The notes: a model not told the origin generated them from the sequence alone. Counted from the first letter of the stretch, positions 9,754 through 22,660 are shown. The stretch is 64,000 bases of DNA from Lobosporangium transversale (GCF_002105155.1 NW_019028979.1:248001-312000); one strand, 5' to 3'. Numbers and translations: made by a program.

Positions 9754-11850
9754 CTAACTATAATACATGTTGATGGCATCAAACTGAAGGACAGTACTAT
9801 AGATCTTATTGCCGACAACTGCTTCTGCTTGAATTTCATTTAAACCAAAGTTCATAAGTACCTTGACTCTCACCTATATTACCATAGTGGATTGTATATC
9901 GATTCATTAGCCATTTGGTTTATCATTCAATGAACAAAATAAAATGAAATAAAAATTCATTAACTTAATCAAGGTTACCATTGATCCCAGTGGGGCCGAG
10001 GGTGCATGGGGTGATGGGATTGGAATATCTGCCAACTTTGTTACACCCACATCAGTAGTGTATCGTGGAGGTTCGCCGTCAGCATCGCATGCATAGAGTG
10101 CAATATTGTATTCCTCCTGAATGTCATTTGTGAATTTGGTAAAGGAGAACTCACGCGATATGCACTCATCCACATTAAGCTTCTGTCCCTTACGGACAAA
10201 AGGTGTGAACCGATCAATGCACCATACACCATTCACCTCGAACTTACGCTTGGCGATCGGATCCTTTCCCTTTTCAAAGGGCTGATCAGAGGAAATACCA
10301 TAAGATCGACGTGCAATGCGTGCAGTGACAACACGAGGATTCAGGCCTGCCGTGACAGCACCTCGCACAACAGCCATTTCTGCACGTGGTGGGGTGGAAA
10401 TAAGCTCCACTTGGTGTTTAAACTGTGATTTGACGCGGCTATAGAGATAGTTGGAGGAACCGAAGCCTCCTACCAGAAAAATGGCAGAGCAATGCTTGGC
10501 CTGGCTGAGCTGATGTTGAATGAGTGAAAGCACGTCCTTCACTACGGGCTCAAAGACGTGTTCCTTCAGCTCGAGTGCACTCAAAACCATGTAGCCGTCG
10601 TCGATGCCGATTGCTTCCGGGTTCTCCAGTTCGTCAAAGCACTTATTCGCCGGCAGCTGAAGAAACTGTTCCTCGAGACCATCAAACTGAGGCTTGATTA
10701 CATCTGCGAATGTATCGACTAGGTTAGGGATGATGGTCGCGGGGAAGTTGGCGGCACTGTGTCCGAATTTACGCTCCAAGAGAAGTCGCATGTTTCTATC
10801 CAAGAAGACTGAACCACATGAAGCACCATGACCTTTGGTGACTTCTGAGAGCCGCCGTCCACCATTGGTCTCTGCGATTTCAAATACAATCAAATCCACA
10901 GTTCCTCCGCCAGCGTCGCATATCATGAAACGATCCCCATGGCCTAAATTGAACTGGTCACATTTGCGTTCGCAGTAGAGGGCTGCGGCCTCTGGTTCTG
11001 AAATAAGCATGAGTCGATCAGGGTGGTCCGTTTCCTTAATAATTTTCGCCTTGATGGCTGCTTGACGCATAACATTCTTGGCCTTGTCTGACCACATGGC
11101 CGGAACTGTCAAACAATACCGAATATGTTCTCGTTGAAAATTTTTTGCAAACCCACGCATGACTTCGCCCGCAACATAATCATGAAATGCAGACAAGTAG
11201 TCAGAGATGGCATCTAGAACAGTAATATCAACGTCTAAGGGTGAATGGTGCATGTTTTCGTCAAGGTAAAGTTTGTATTGCTGAAGAAGAGTATGGTGTT
11301 TTGCTGTAGGTTTGAGCATCTCCAGCTTTGCCCTCCATCCCCATGCCATCAAGTTGTGCTCGGGGTCATTCTTTTTGTAGAGATTTATCGTTGGTGTTTT
11401 TGGGTATTGAATAATCTGTCGTGGCCTATCTTCCCCGTCCGGAAAATAGGTAAACAAAAAAAAGAAAGAAAGAAAGAGAAAGGGAGAGAGACGTGTCAAC
11501 AGTTTTTCTTATCACTATTTTTATTGTTCGTACGTTGTAGCAAGCAACAAGCTCTTGATTATGATCGCATTTTGATGTAGTGGAATAGGGAGGTGGGGGT
11601 CTTACCATGATGTGATATCAATGATTTCCTGGTCATCTTGGGCATATGCATAGGCACACCCTCTAATAAACCCGAAGTGTATAAGATTGACATAGTGTGT
11701 TAGCGTGGTGCTATACTAGGACGGTGAGTTTTCACAAGGAGTTTACTGCAACGTTTTCTGTGTATTTTCGTCGACGTACGAGAAAGTGGTGCCAAAGTCA
11801 ATGGCCATGACGATGGGATAGTCTGCTGGATTGAAGATTTGCTGCTGCAT
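9754..11850 (-). CDS. HSPA12-like Hsp70-family ATPase (564 aa)
   Basis: A divergent Hsp70 ATPase related to animal HSPA12A/B. These proteins have an actin-like nucleotide-binding domain but lack a canonical substrate-binding domain. Four exons: 11850-11780, 11662-11606, 11425-9979 and 9873-9754. Phosphate-1 is DFGTTFSG (D18), which is restored only by splicing exon 1 to exon 2. Phosphate-2 is DAGGGTVDL, and the adenosine motif is FLVGGFGSSNYLYS. The 57-nt exon 2 encodes GCAYAYAQDDQEIIDITSW. The last exon gives NFGLNEIQAEAVV and stops after MYYS; the continuous frame instead runs into intron and would end the protein falsely near 9907. A cytosolic role is likely; clients are unknown. The start gives MQQQIFNPADYPIVMAIDFG, and longer upstream starts add nothing conserved. 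Confidence 0.87.
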
Positions 11851-12483
11851 TGTATAGAAGGAGTTGAGGGTGTGTAGGGTATTGGTGGCAATTAAAACTG
11901 GACAAGAAGGGATAATAGAAGTTGGAGGGTTATTGGTACAGTTTAGCAATAGAGTCGATATTTACAAATATTAAAGAAGTTGAATTGAAGTGGAGAAGAG
12001 AGAAGAGAAAAGAAATGAAGAGAAAAAGAAAAGCTTAATATTAAAAATCATTCAAACCATGCAGTCCGCAGCATTGGCTCTCACACAGTCAGCATTATTT
12101 TTCGATCTGTGTCACTGTCACTCCTCCATGGTCAGACAGTAAAAACGCCGTTTTGAAAAGTCGAGCTTTTGATCTTTGGGCTGTGCGCCTCCCTCAATAA
12201 AAAATAAGAGTCAACGACGATGGTGATCGGTCGTTCTTAGTTCGGGACGTCTTGCGCTAGTGATACAATTGATACTAAGGACATCTTTTGGGTGTTCGAG
12301 CTGATGCATCTTGTCCTAGTCTAAAAGTGCAGACAATCAAAATAAAAAAAAAAAAAAAAAAAAGAGTCCGCGGAAAACGGTCGCGGAATACATCCCTAGC
12401 CCCTTAAATTTTAATTATAACACGTCAAAATATGATTTATATTTTTTTGTTTTACATTCGACACGAACATATTCCATTTCATC
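11851..12483. other. Divergent promoter region between the Hsp70-like gene and DAM1
   Basis: Purine-rich tracts at about 11990-12035 and an A20 run at 12344-12363. I see no coding sequence. Confidence 0.5.
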
Positions 12484-13828
12484 ATGCTACAAGGTACTCC
12501 ACGTCGAAAGTCGCGGATAGGTCCTGGTCTATTCTTCAGGCGCTCTATAGGGCCGAATGGAGGAGGAGGAATAACACCAACTGAGACAAATAATCTACTC
12601 CGTAATTCTCTACGGCACGATCATTCTTCACAGGACACACTACTGTTCCGACGCTCCCAGCATCAGTATCAACAAGAATTGCTGTCTACATCAGCAGGAG
12701 CAGGAACAGGAGAAGGAACTACCTCCTTGCTCCATTCGGAACCTAATGTCCTTCAGCATCAATCTCATCAGTCAAATACTACATTGACTCAGTCGCGATC
12801 CATTTCTGAAGTCCTGGAGAACCCGATAGATCAGCTCTGTACAGCCGTGGATCAACTTGTAGAGAAGATGGAAGTTGTCGCAGACATCCATGCAGGTCTA
12901 GCCAACTTTAACGAGACTTTTGGAGCATTTCTATATGGTCTCAAGATAAATGCGGGAAATGTGAAGTGGACGGAGGTATGAGGAAACACCTTTTTTTAAG
13001 GGGAAAAAAAAAAAAGGTCAAGAGTCTGATTTTTTTTTTTCCTCCCTCTTTGGCTTCATATCAGGCTCCTACGAAACAATCGTTTGAGCGAATGGAGCAA
13101 CGTGAAGCAGAAGCTATTATGCTTCAGCAGCAGCAAGAAGAGCTGGAACGAATTAGGACACAACAACTTTTAGAGCAAGAGCAGGAACGAGAACGTCAGC
13201 GAATAGAAGCTGAGCGACAGGAGGCTGAGCGGATAAAGGCATCGCTTCCAAGCCTTCATAACGGACGCAATAGGGCTATCCAAAAAATGAATGAACAGGA
13301 CTTGAATCGACAAAGGCGGCCTGTGACAAACGGTCGAGCAACTGCCCCAGCATCCCGGATTCCAGCAAGACCAAAAGCAACGACTCCCGGTGCATCCAGG
13401 GTGGGGAATGGAGGCGCGATCCGGAAGCTTGCCGGGAAAGTAAACATGAAACGTATGATCGAACGATTGCCCCTTCGGTATCGCAATGAGGTATGGATGT
13501 CAACGCTAAATTAATTGGTCGTGACGATGATCCGATGGATTTGCATTTTTTTTTTTTTTTTTTTTTTTTTGGCAAACATGACTAATAAACGTGTCGTAAT
13601 AAATCATATTCATGATAGCCTCATCGCGGATTCATTGAAACCATCATGCGTTCATTGTCAGAGCATATAGAGGGTCAGACCCTACCGGAACTGGTGGCCT
13701 TGACGAACTTGGTACGACATCGATGCAATGAGTATTTAGGTGTGTTAATCCACGCCAAGGAGGTTGTCAGGAATAACCAAAAGGGCGTCGTGTTTTCGTT
13801 AAATCCGGATCGGTATCCAAGCCGATAA
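12484..13828 (+). CDS. DAM1: DASH complex subunit Dam1 with a C-terminal extension (375 aa)
   Basis: Dam1 is a microtubule-binding subunit of the DASH/Dam1 ring that couples kinetochores to spindle microtubules in fungi. Three exons: 12484-12975, 13065-13490 and 13619-13828, all phase 0. The Dam1 signature spans the first splice: helix ENPIDQLCTAVDQLVEKME, then FNETFGAFLYGLKINAGN (about residues 143-160), then APTKQSF. A charged Gln/Glu/Arg coiled coil follows (about 175-245), then a basic Pro/Ala/Arg linker (about 265-300). The last 80 residues form a compact, non-repetitive helical region (RGFIETIMRSLSEHIE, LPELVAL, CNEYLGVLIHAKEVV, then GVVFSLN). I do not associate it with yeast Dam1. Its helix-helix-helix-wing order resembles a winged helix (inference). 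Confidence 0.82.
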
Positions 13829-14324
13829 ACTAATCAGACATTCAGTAAGGGTTTATCCTGTTTCAACTGGGACACGTACCACATTCCATTATGTATTTTA
13901 ATCACATCATACGAACTCATTGTTCATGTATACTATGTTCAGTTATTTTAATTACTTGCTATTGTATTTTTATTGGATGTATCTTGTAATAAAAAACTCC
14001 TGGAATCAAAGGGATGAGCGCAGACATCTGAAATACGACCTGTACGGGTTCTGCGTAAGCAAGTAATTATCCTTCACCCTTGCATTACAACTACAAGTTG
14101 TCTAAAAAGTGTGAAGTACGTGAACAGCAAAGCAGTGATGCAAATGCCTGTTGCAATATTCTTTTGAACAAAGGTTTGTCCTTGCATTAGAGTGATCCAT
14201 TATAAACCCCTGTTCTACAAACATTGTCAATCACTTGTTCCTGTGTTCCTGTGTGTCTGTGCTCAGTCCAAACAAATACAATGCTGCTTGTTCATTTCAT
14301 TTCATTCCCAAGAGTCTTCTCATT

Positions 14325-14358
<34 letters not shown>

Positions 14359-14700
14359 GTCTGTCTTGGCTTTTATTATCCTATTTTTAACCTGAAAACC
14401 CTTTCTCTTTAAACACCTATCTATTACTCTAAACACGTTCTATTCCACGCTCATTTTTATCACACACCCTTTCTCTCTCTTTCTCTCACTTTCTCTCTTG
14501 ATTTGCTCTAATTCTGCTGTGTCAAAACATTTTTATGCTCTCGCACGAATACTATCAATCCTTTGACTGAACTTTTCCCTTTGTTTATTTGATTCTAGCT
14601 CTCTTACTCTCACTTCTACTTTCACTGAGCTAGAACCACCTTGCACAACTGAGCAAAGGCTGGTGGAGTGTGTGTGGCAACCAGGATTGGGATCAAGATC
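13829..14700. other. Spacer between DAM1 and the attractin-like gene
   Basis: DAM1 3' UTR (AATAAAA-like motif near 13989), then a T29 run at about 14329-14357 and a CT-rich stretch (14400-14500) typical of a fungal promoter and leader. No gene supported. Confidence 0.5.
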
Positions 14701-17700
14701 ATGGCACGACCATGCCATCCAAACTGGACTTGGCGCATTCAGGTCCTTCCTGACTTGCCATTCTTGCTGTTCATTATCAGCCTTCTCCTTCTTCCTCTTT
14801 CTCTTGCTTATCCAGACAATTATGACCACCAACCTTCCCATGTGTCTAATATGGTTACAAGAACTATACTAAAGCCTTCACTTCTACCACAAAAGACATC
14901 ACTGATGTTTGACAATAAACAGGAGAATGAAAAGGGATATAGCTCTTTTTCCACAGAACCAACCACAGCCATATTTGGTCCAGAAATATCACCCCTGTAT
15001 CACCACGAGGACACTTCACGATCTTCATCAGATTTTTCTGTTGAGACAACAACTATCCATGATATACCACGGATAGTAGTCCCAGCACCATCTCGGAGGA
15101 GTGAATTGGTGCAGGATACGATTGACGACGGCTCTTTGAAGGAAAAACTCTTTGATCCGTCGTCACAATTAAGCCCATATCTTACTACTACAGCCCATCT
15201 GCAGGCGCTTCCTGTCAGCAAGGTAGCATCTACAACTTGCGATTCAAATTCGCCACAGACATTAGGGCCTGCATGGTATGGAACATTCTTCAGCAATTCA
15301 CCAGATGGCGTGTATCCATCCCAAACTCGGACATGTACCTGGACTTTGCAAGCCATTACCAATATCACGAATTCAGACGGAAGTGGCAATGGCGAGAGCA
15401 AGGGGAGTGTAGTACCATATGTGATTGCAGTCAACTTTACAACGCCGGTTCAGTTAATCTGCGGGTAAGTCCTTTTTTTATTTTATTTTTTTTAGGAGAA
15501 GATTAAGGAGGAGGAAGAAAGATGACATTTCTCAATGCTCGGAACAAAGGTTAATTGGACAAAAGCCATATTTGTTGCTGTTGCTGCTGTGAACGCATTT
15601 GCAATTATTGGGGAATATTCATTTTTTTATGCTCAATGCATGCTAAAATACCTATACAAACATGCACACCGCTCATTCATACTCAAGGATGGACTATCTG
15701 ACATTTTATGATGGCGCAGATACTACCGCACCGGTGCTGGCTAAACTTTGTGGCAACATTTGGCAGGACAGGTTACCGACCATATACTCTTCGGGTCCAC
15801 AAATGACCGTAGTTTTCTCGTCACGGGAACAAAGTCCTGGGAACCATGGTTTTACAGCTGCCTATCAGTCTGTTGGTAAAGATCATTTGTCATTTGCTCT
15901 TAGCAGACCAGTTTGATGTTTCGACAAAAGCCGAAAAAAGAAAGATGAATAAAGGCAATCGACATTGGAAGATCAGATCTAATGTCTTCTTTTCAAAATA
16001 GCGCCATGCTCAATATGTGTGCCTACATTAAGAGGAACATGCAGTAGTGCTAATACATGCAATTGTTATAGTCAATACAGCGGAGCTGTCTGTGAAGAAG
16101 GTAATACGTCCTAGAATAAAGTCAAGTGCGAGAGTTTAAGCAAATGGCAACAAGAATGTTTTATCTAGAAATTGAATTACTGTATCACTCGTATAATAAA
16201 ATCGAATGATCTTTTTATTTTGGCATTTCTCTTCACTTTATCTTGTTTAGAGACGGCAGGATTCAAGGACTTTACTCCACGCTCACAGCATGCAATGGTC
16301 TACGATGAAACCAAGGACATGGTGTACATTATGGGTGGGACTAGTCTTAACATGCGTTTAATGTGGGATATACTTACCTACAATTTTTGTAAGTTACTTT
16401 GTATCAATAATTTTTTTTTTAAAAAAAAAAAAAATCAACCCATGGTAACAACACGTTGTCTCTGCTATAGCTACCAATAGGTGGAACAGGATTAATGCTT
16501 TGAATAGGGGCCCTGAGGCCCGGTACGGACACTTTGCGTTCATGTATAATGGCGACTTGTATATCTATGGAGGAGTGACAAATGCTGGTAGTCTAGCAGA
16601 TATCTGGAAGTTCAATGGCAAGATCTGGACAAAACAGGAGCCTATCAATCCGGATAAGCTACCTACTGGACGCGCTGGCTCCGCTTGTGTGGTCGTGGCT
16701 AACAATAATTCAACAAAGCTCTATGTCTTTGGGGGCCTGGACTTTGCGGGTGCAACAACTCGCGAGCTGAATGTTTATGACATAGGTAAGTGGGCTATGA
16801 GTGGGCTATAGCTGTTAAGCTTATATCATTAGCTTCTCAATACAGAAATTCCTATAAATTACCCATGTCTTCATATATATATAACTTACATACGTGTTCT
16901 CATTTAGATCTTGCCATGTGGAGAAAGTCGGATCATCAAAACTCGGTTGGGTTATCGGGAGCGACAGCTGTACATCATCAGGCAACGGATTCGATTTATT
17001 ATTTTGGAGGCATGATCAACAATACAACACGCAATGTGATCACATATCAATATCGAATTTCACAAGACTTATGGTATGCTCTTGCTCCTAGAATTGATCC
17101 TCACACTGCGACACCTATCATAAATGAACGCTGGGATGGATCCCGACCAGGTTCTCAGCCTTCGCCCAGTACCAATACAAGTCGTGATGGAAGGAATTCT
17201 GTAAGAAACATAGATGATGGCTCGGATATCGACAGCGATAGACACGAGACAGGCTGGAACAGTACACTTCCTTATTATTTGCCGCCTGTGATGTATGACT
17301 CTGTTAGTACTGTGTGGTCACCTGCAGGACTCATGGGCACGGACCTCGTAGTCATGTATGGCGGCATGCTACCCTACGGTCCAGGCGTAGATAAAGGACA
17401 CCAGTCATGCTTTTCCAGAAGTTTCTCTGTCTATGATCTCTGTAAGACAGCTCTACTTATTTTTCCTCCTCAGTACACTCTTCGCTTGTTTGTGATGTTT
17501 ACTCTTATTTTTATTTATTTTCTTTATATCTGTGATAAAAAAAATGCGCGCAGCTTGCCAAAGATGGACTACGTACGATGTGAGCGACTTGAGTGCTGCA
17601 CTCAAAGGCAGAGTCAACCATACGATGATTATGCGGCCCCCTGGATCAGCGGGTGGTAGTAAAACAGCATGGACAGCATTTATTTTTGGCGGGTTTGGTG

Positions 17701-20700
17701 GTACGGATCATGCAGATATGCTTAACATTACAATGAATATCCCGACTCTTGTTCCCGCTATGATCAATAACTGTCGAGGTAACAACAGTTTTTTTTTTTT
17801 TTTTTTTTTTTTGAACTTTGGAGTTCCAGTCATGAAATACCTCTGTTTAATTTCCTTTCTATCTTTTGTATCTAAAACCTATAGCACTGCGATGGTGCAG
17901 TCTTTATGACGATTGCCAGAATTGCAACCCATCTTACTGCTCATATGTAAATGGTCTTTGTTTATTCGACACGGACAAGACAAAGAATTCCGCTTACCTT
18001 TTGGGGACATCAACTGATATACCAAAATACGGCACGCTTCAGGATTTGATCCGACAACGACCCGAGTTCAAATCACAGGTTTTGACTACTGATATGTGCC
18101 CAACACGCATTCCAATTGACATTGGTAATCCTTACTCAGGCACTATTCAATCTGGCCAGGAAATGACTTTCAAGATATATGTGGATGCACATGATTCAGA
18201 TATTCAGTTTGAATTCCGTACTCTTCCATCATCTGCTCTGGATTTCAAGTCGTTGAATGTATGGGAAGGACACATGAACATGTACTGGCGCGCGGACCAT
18301 GGGCTAACAGATGATACTTACAATAGATCATTTTCTGATACAAGAGTCTCGACACCTCCTGAGCTGCCTCGAGATACCTTTGGATCAAGTCAGGATAACG
18401 GAGCACTGAGTGACGACGAGGATACTAGTACAGTAATCACGAGCATGGGATATTTGAATACCAGCGAGCTAATGGATCGATGGATGAGATATTCAGGTTT
18501 GGACGCAAGCCCATATGCATCTGCAAAGAAGAGCAATCAGTCACTCATCTACTTCCGAGCTATGGATCCGAGGCGGTTCTCTGGATATTATGTCTTTTCA
18601 CTCACGAACCGGAACCCCACTGCTCTGTCATTTTCAGCTTTGATAACACTCAAAAAACATACACCGACTGTTGAAAAGCAAGCAGGAACACCGTTCAATA
18701 TGGCGACATTAGGGTTCTTCACTCTAGGATTTATTGTGGCCGTGATTTTGCTGATATTTTTGGTGCGCAAGGTTCGGCAGTTGATCGAAGATCGAGACTT
18801 AGCTCATCGTGTGGCAGAGATGCAGCTGCTGGAGGATGATGAAGAACACGGCGGGCTCAATAGCGGCACGGCTATGGCTCAGATGGATGGAAGCCTGTTA
18901 AAGAAGCCGATGTATAGAGTTGTTATTGGAGTTCAGGATTGGGGCAAAGATATCCCTCCGATCTCTGGAGCGGCTCTGAAGCGTCGCCATATTCGAAACA
19001 GGAAAAGCTCTGCAGTTGAAACTGGCGGTGATGATAACGTCGTTAAGAAGAAGACTAGCGACCATATGTCACATTCACTTACAGAATTGGTCGCGCCGCA
19101 AGGTGTTATCACCGTTGACGGCGATACCACTAATTTAGAGGTTCAAGATGACTTGATGTTGGAGCCATATCATTATCGCAGAACTCGTGTACGCTCAGAT
19201 TATATCCGAGACATCGGTTCTGCACCTTTGCTACTGCCCCCCAATAAGAATGATGTCATAATAGATATGGACCACTCGATGCTACGCTCCGCTAATTCCG
19301 TCTCGAATCCCCGCCGGGTATCGGCGTCAGCCTCAGTGGCTTTAGATCTGGATCAAGGACTGCCCTCGAACATTTCAACTAAGGAGAAGATGCCTGATAG
19401 AGCAATGGAACAAGATAAGATGCTGGCACAGCAGAACCGGAGTGTATCAATATCATCTAATAGGAAGCGTATTAGCTTACGTGGATCTGAAATAGGATTT
19501 GAGAAAGAGGGTTCTGCCAACTCACAAGTTCTCACTACCACTTCTGCTAACGCCATTACCCAACAAAACAGTGGATCGCAACGCAAATGGTCGTTGAAGC
19601 ACCTAAGCCATGGCGCATCATTCAAACGTAATAATCAAAAACCATCTAAGAACAACGATAGCGATGCAGAAGAACATGAGGGTTTGACAAGCCCGATATT
19701 GATGGAGGAGGAGGAATCTGAAACAGCCCGTCATATCAGCACCAGTAGCAGAAATAGCGATAATGGATGTTATGATAGCGAACAAGAGATGGTTGATCTT
19801 TGTGTGCTTCCATCACATACGGACCTCTTTCAGGTGCGGCAGAGGCTGTTTGAGAAGCTTCAAGTAGAGCAGAAGCAACAAGCAAGAGCCACTGCTACTG
19901 CTTCTGCCGCACAAATACATCGACGCAACCCAGTCAAAGTTCAACCGTTGTCTATAGAGCCTCTACCGTTTCATGCAGGCCTCGTTCCAAGGACGTCGTC
20001 AAATCTTCGACGATATCAACGACATCTAGCACGGCAACAGCGGCAACAGCAGCAGCAACAAGAACAACCATTCAATAAACCTTTAACTGACCCGGGTTTA
20101 ACTCATCATGGCGCTAGAGCATGGAGAGATGAAAACAACGACGATGATAGACCAAGCAGCTCTAAGCCTGCAAAACGACTTAGTAACAATACACTGCGAT
20201 CGTTTGTCAACCTCAGTCGGACAGCTTCTAGAAATCGTTCTATAACCTCGGTGCCATCTTCACAGCGACTATCATCACCTATCAAACAGGTGTATGCATC
20301 GCGTTCACAGGGATCGTTGAAGGAAGTACGCAAAGTTGCGTCTCAAATAACCTTGCGAACCAATGGGGGAATGTTAACTAAGGAAGATGAGGAGAAGAAT
20401 AAAGACAAAGATCCTAGTTTGTCGTCCTTATCATCGCCTGAATTAGATTCTCTGATATCGAAACAGCAAATAGCAACAACTTCACCACGACATGGATGGA
20501 TTAGCAGAGAGTCTGGAGCTGAAGAAAATATGCAGTCTGATATTGAACTACGGCGGCTGTCGGGTATGAAATTTGATAACGATCAACCACAGCTATCTTC
20601 TCAGCAACAAGAACAACAAGCTTCCTTTAAGCCACACAAGCGACAGCAAAAAATCAAGCGGAAAACGATCAGGATGAGAGGTCGACAGGAGTATGAGCCT

Positions 20701-21060
20701 GGTCCAATGTTAGCCATGAACTATATGATCGTGTTCCCAGGCGATGCTGAATCGAGACGAGTACGACAGCAAGGCGACTATTGGAAGACAAAGACGACTT
20801 TGCCTGCAGAAAGAGTGAACTATGAGGCTGATAATGGGAAGGAGAGGAGTAAGGAGGAACATGAGGAGGATTCGCATGACAATGCTCTGTACAATATGGA
20901 GCGGAGGCTACCACCGATGGCGATCGGGACAGTATTTGTGCCAGATCCAGTGCGCTGGTGGGCCTATAAGGCCAAACAGGTGCTGGTTTGCAAAAAATTT
21001 GAGAGGCGGATGAGGCGGATGCATCGGCTCCAGCAGAAGCAGAAGCAAAAGGAGACTTAA
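14701..21060 (+). CDS. Attractin-like type I membrane protein: CUB, EGF-like, kelch, PSI, TM, long tail (1812 aa)
   Basis: Resembles the animal attractin/ATRNL1/MEGF8 architecture, but I know of no characterised fungal homologue. Eight exons: 14701-15464, 15688-15875, 16002-16100, 16251-16388, 16471-16785, 16908-17441, 17554-17778 and 17885-21060. Order: signal peptide or anchor (hydrophobic at about 20-36); Ser/Thr-rich linker; CUB (about 178-316, with TCTWTLQ, MDYLTFYDG and the SSREQSPGNHGF end); one-exon EGF-like domain (318-350, CSICVPTLRGTCSSANTCNC); kelch repeats (351-754, with VYIMGG, LYIYGG, YVFGG, YYFGG, FIFGG); PSI-like Cys cluster (758-785, CQNCNPSYC); membrane span (about 1027-1052, LGFFTLGFIVAVILLIFLV). 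The predicted cytoplasmic tail is about 760 residues. It is basic/Gln/Ser-rich, but its last 120 residues look conserved (YEPGPMLAMNYMIVFPGD, LPPMAIGTVFVPDPVRWW). The start is the first ATG in frame and has a good context. Confidence 0.83.
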
Positions 21061-21487
21061 ATCCAGATGATTACAACCTTGCCACTAGGGACCAAGGCGC
21101 GATAACCAAAGAAGCTGCATTTTTTTTTTCTTAATACCACCAAGATCTTCATAGTAATCATCAATCATATATTGTAACGGGAATGATTTCAATGATGAAT
21201 TCGCCGATTTCTTTTTGTATATTAAAGCCTCATTCATTTTTTTTTTTCTTTTCACATGCCAAAACATCAGAACAGATGGATCACCAAGTCGGAAACGATT
21301 TATTAGAAATAAAAAAAAAAAAAAAAAAGGTGACAGACATCTTGACAATAAAAATAAAAAATAAGATTCCTCTCAAATGGTAAATAGATACAAATTGCTT
21401 TTTGCTTCTTTTTTTCTCCCTGCTTTTTTTTTTTTTTTTTTTTTTTTTAATGCTGGCAATGGACATAGAGTCGGAGGTTTGATTCAT
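21061..21487. other. Convergent 3' region between the attractin-like and four-span genes
   Basis: Shared 3' UTR space with several homopolymers (T9 near 21121, A18 near 21311, T26 near 21423). Overlapping frames rich in poly-K or poly-F are homopolymer artefacts. Confidence 0.5.
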
Positions 21488-22408
21488 CTATGGACCAGTG
21501 TACTCTTCTTTATGGCCATGATCCATTGCAATTGCAGTAGATGGTGCAGCGTTTGTTGGATGTGTTCGATATGGGTTATTAAGACTGACGGAGCGGTGAT
21601 GATGTTGATCGTCAGCTCGATGAGGGACGACAGTAGTCTGACCGACATGATCAGCAGTGGAGGTCATTAGTCCTCGAGGGTGACTCTTGATTTGAAACAG
21701 CTCCAGCAACATGATGATCACCCAGAGTCCACCTGCGATACCAGCACAGATCTCAGCGACCCAGAGTTCTACATTTTTTTAAGGTTATTATTAGGTCAGC
21801 ATAGGAAAAAAAAAAACTAACAAACAAATAAATAAACACTAAAAGATGCATGATGACGCTCGGACGACCGCGCCATTGTGTGTAATGCATGCGACACAGA
21901 ATCAGCAAAGTATTTTATTTATGACAACCATTTCTTTTCTAGGGTAGAGAATAAACATACCTTTAAAACTCTTTGTGGCTCTGCAACGGTCAGACTGATC
22001 ACCCAAAAGTTTACATCCTTTATTCAAGCCAATGCCGATCTCGGCTGTGATGGCAAAGGCCAATAGGGCCAACAAAGTGGAGAGGATGAAGAAGAGGAAG
22101 GATAGAGACCGAGGACTGAATTCATCGTTCCGATGAATGACCATGGAGAGATAAAGAATAAAGATTAAGGAAAGGACAGCGATGACTGCACCAGCGATGA
22201 TAGGGAAGAGACAGTATCCATTGTTGTAACTGATGACTTGACCATCATCGGACATATAGAGCACACATCCTTTAGTGAAAGATCGAAATGTGATCTTGCC
22301 ATGGACACCGACGAGGCCCATGATGATCAATGAGAGTAAGAAGATGATGCAGAGACATGTTAGGATTAGAATCTGTCTCACCCGAGCGTTACTGGATGTT
22401 CCAATCAT
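21488..22408 (-). CDS. Four-span membrane protein, MARVEL-like topology (242 aa)
   Basis: Two exons on the minus strand, 22408-21961 and 21768-21488, joined in phase 1. Four hydrophobic helices lie at about residues 12-34 (ILILTCLCIIFLLSLIIMGL), 66-90, 101-125 and 151-174; the last is encoded by exon 2 (ELWVAEICAGIAGGLWVIIM). Both termini are predicted to be cytosolic. The C-terminal tail is His/Thr/Pro-rich. Two Cys pairs (GCVLY/GYCLF and GCKLL/DRCRA) lie in the extracytoplasmic loops. Topology and length suit MARVEL/Sur7-type membrane organisers, but I see no diagnostic motif, so the family is open. A purine-rich leader (GAAAA/GAGAG) lies immediately upstream on the coding strand's complement. 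Confidence 0.75.
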
Positions 22409-22618
22409 GATATGGAAAATAGATATAGATTTTTGGTTTTTTTTTTAATTTGAAAAATATGGTTTTTAGGGTGGGACGGATTAAAGAGATTTGAACATGT
22501 AGAAAGGAAAGAAAAGAGAAGAGAAGAAAAGAAAAGAAAAGAAAGTGGTAGGTTTAAAGAAAGCGCTCTGTAGAGATTAAAAGGAGAATGTGTGTATATG
22601 GATGAGGGTATGAATGTA

Positions 22619-22660
22619 AGAGTGAGAGGATGGAAGAGTGAGAGGATGGAAGAGTGAGAG
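22619..22660 (+). repeat. 16-nt tandem repeat, about 2.6 copies
   Basis: Unit AGAGTGAGAGGATGGA repeated head to tail within a purine-rich tract upstream of the four-span protein gene. Likely slippage-derived. Confidence 0.75.

Noticed and set aside
9565-9843. 92-aa plus-strand frame
   Set aside because: Antisense to the last exon of the HSPA12-like gene, which is supported by family similarity and splice phase.
14192-14412. Short frames containing poly-Phe or poly-Lys here and at many other places (for example 21183-21487, 25792-26164, 29314-29670, 33205-33614)
   Set aside because: Translations of long T or A homopolymers in introns and spacers.
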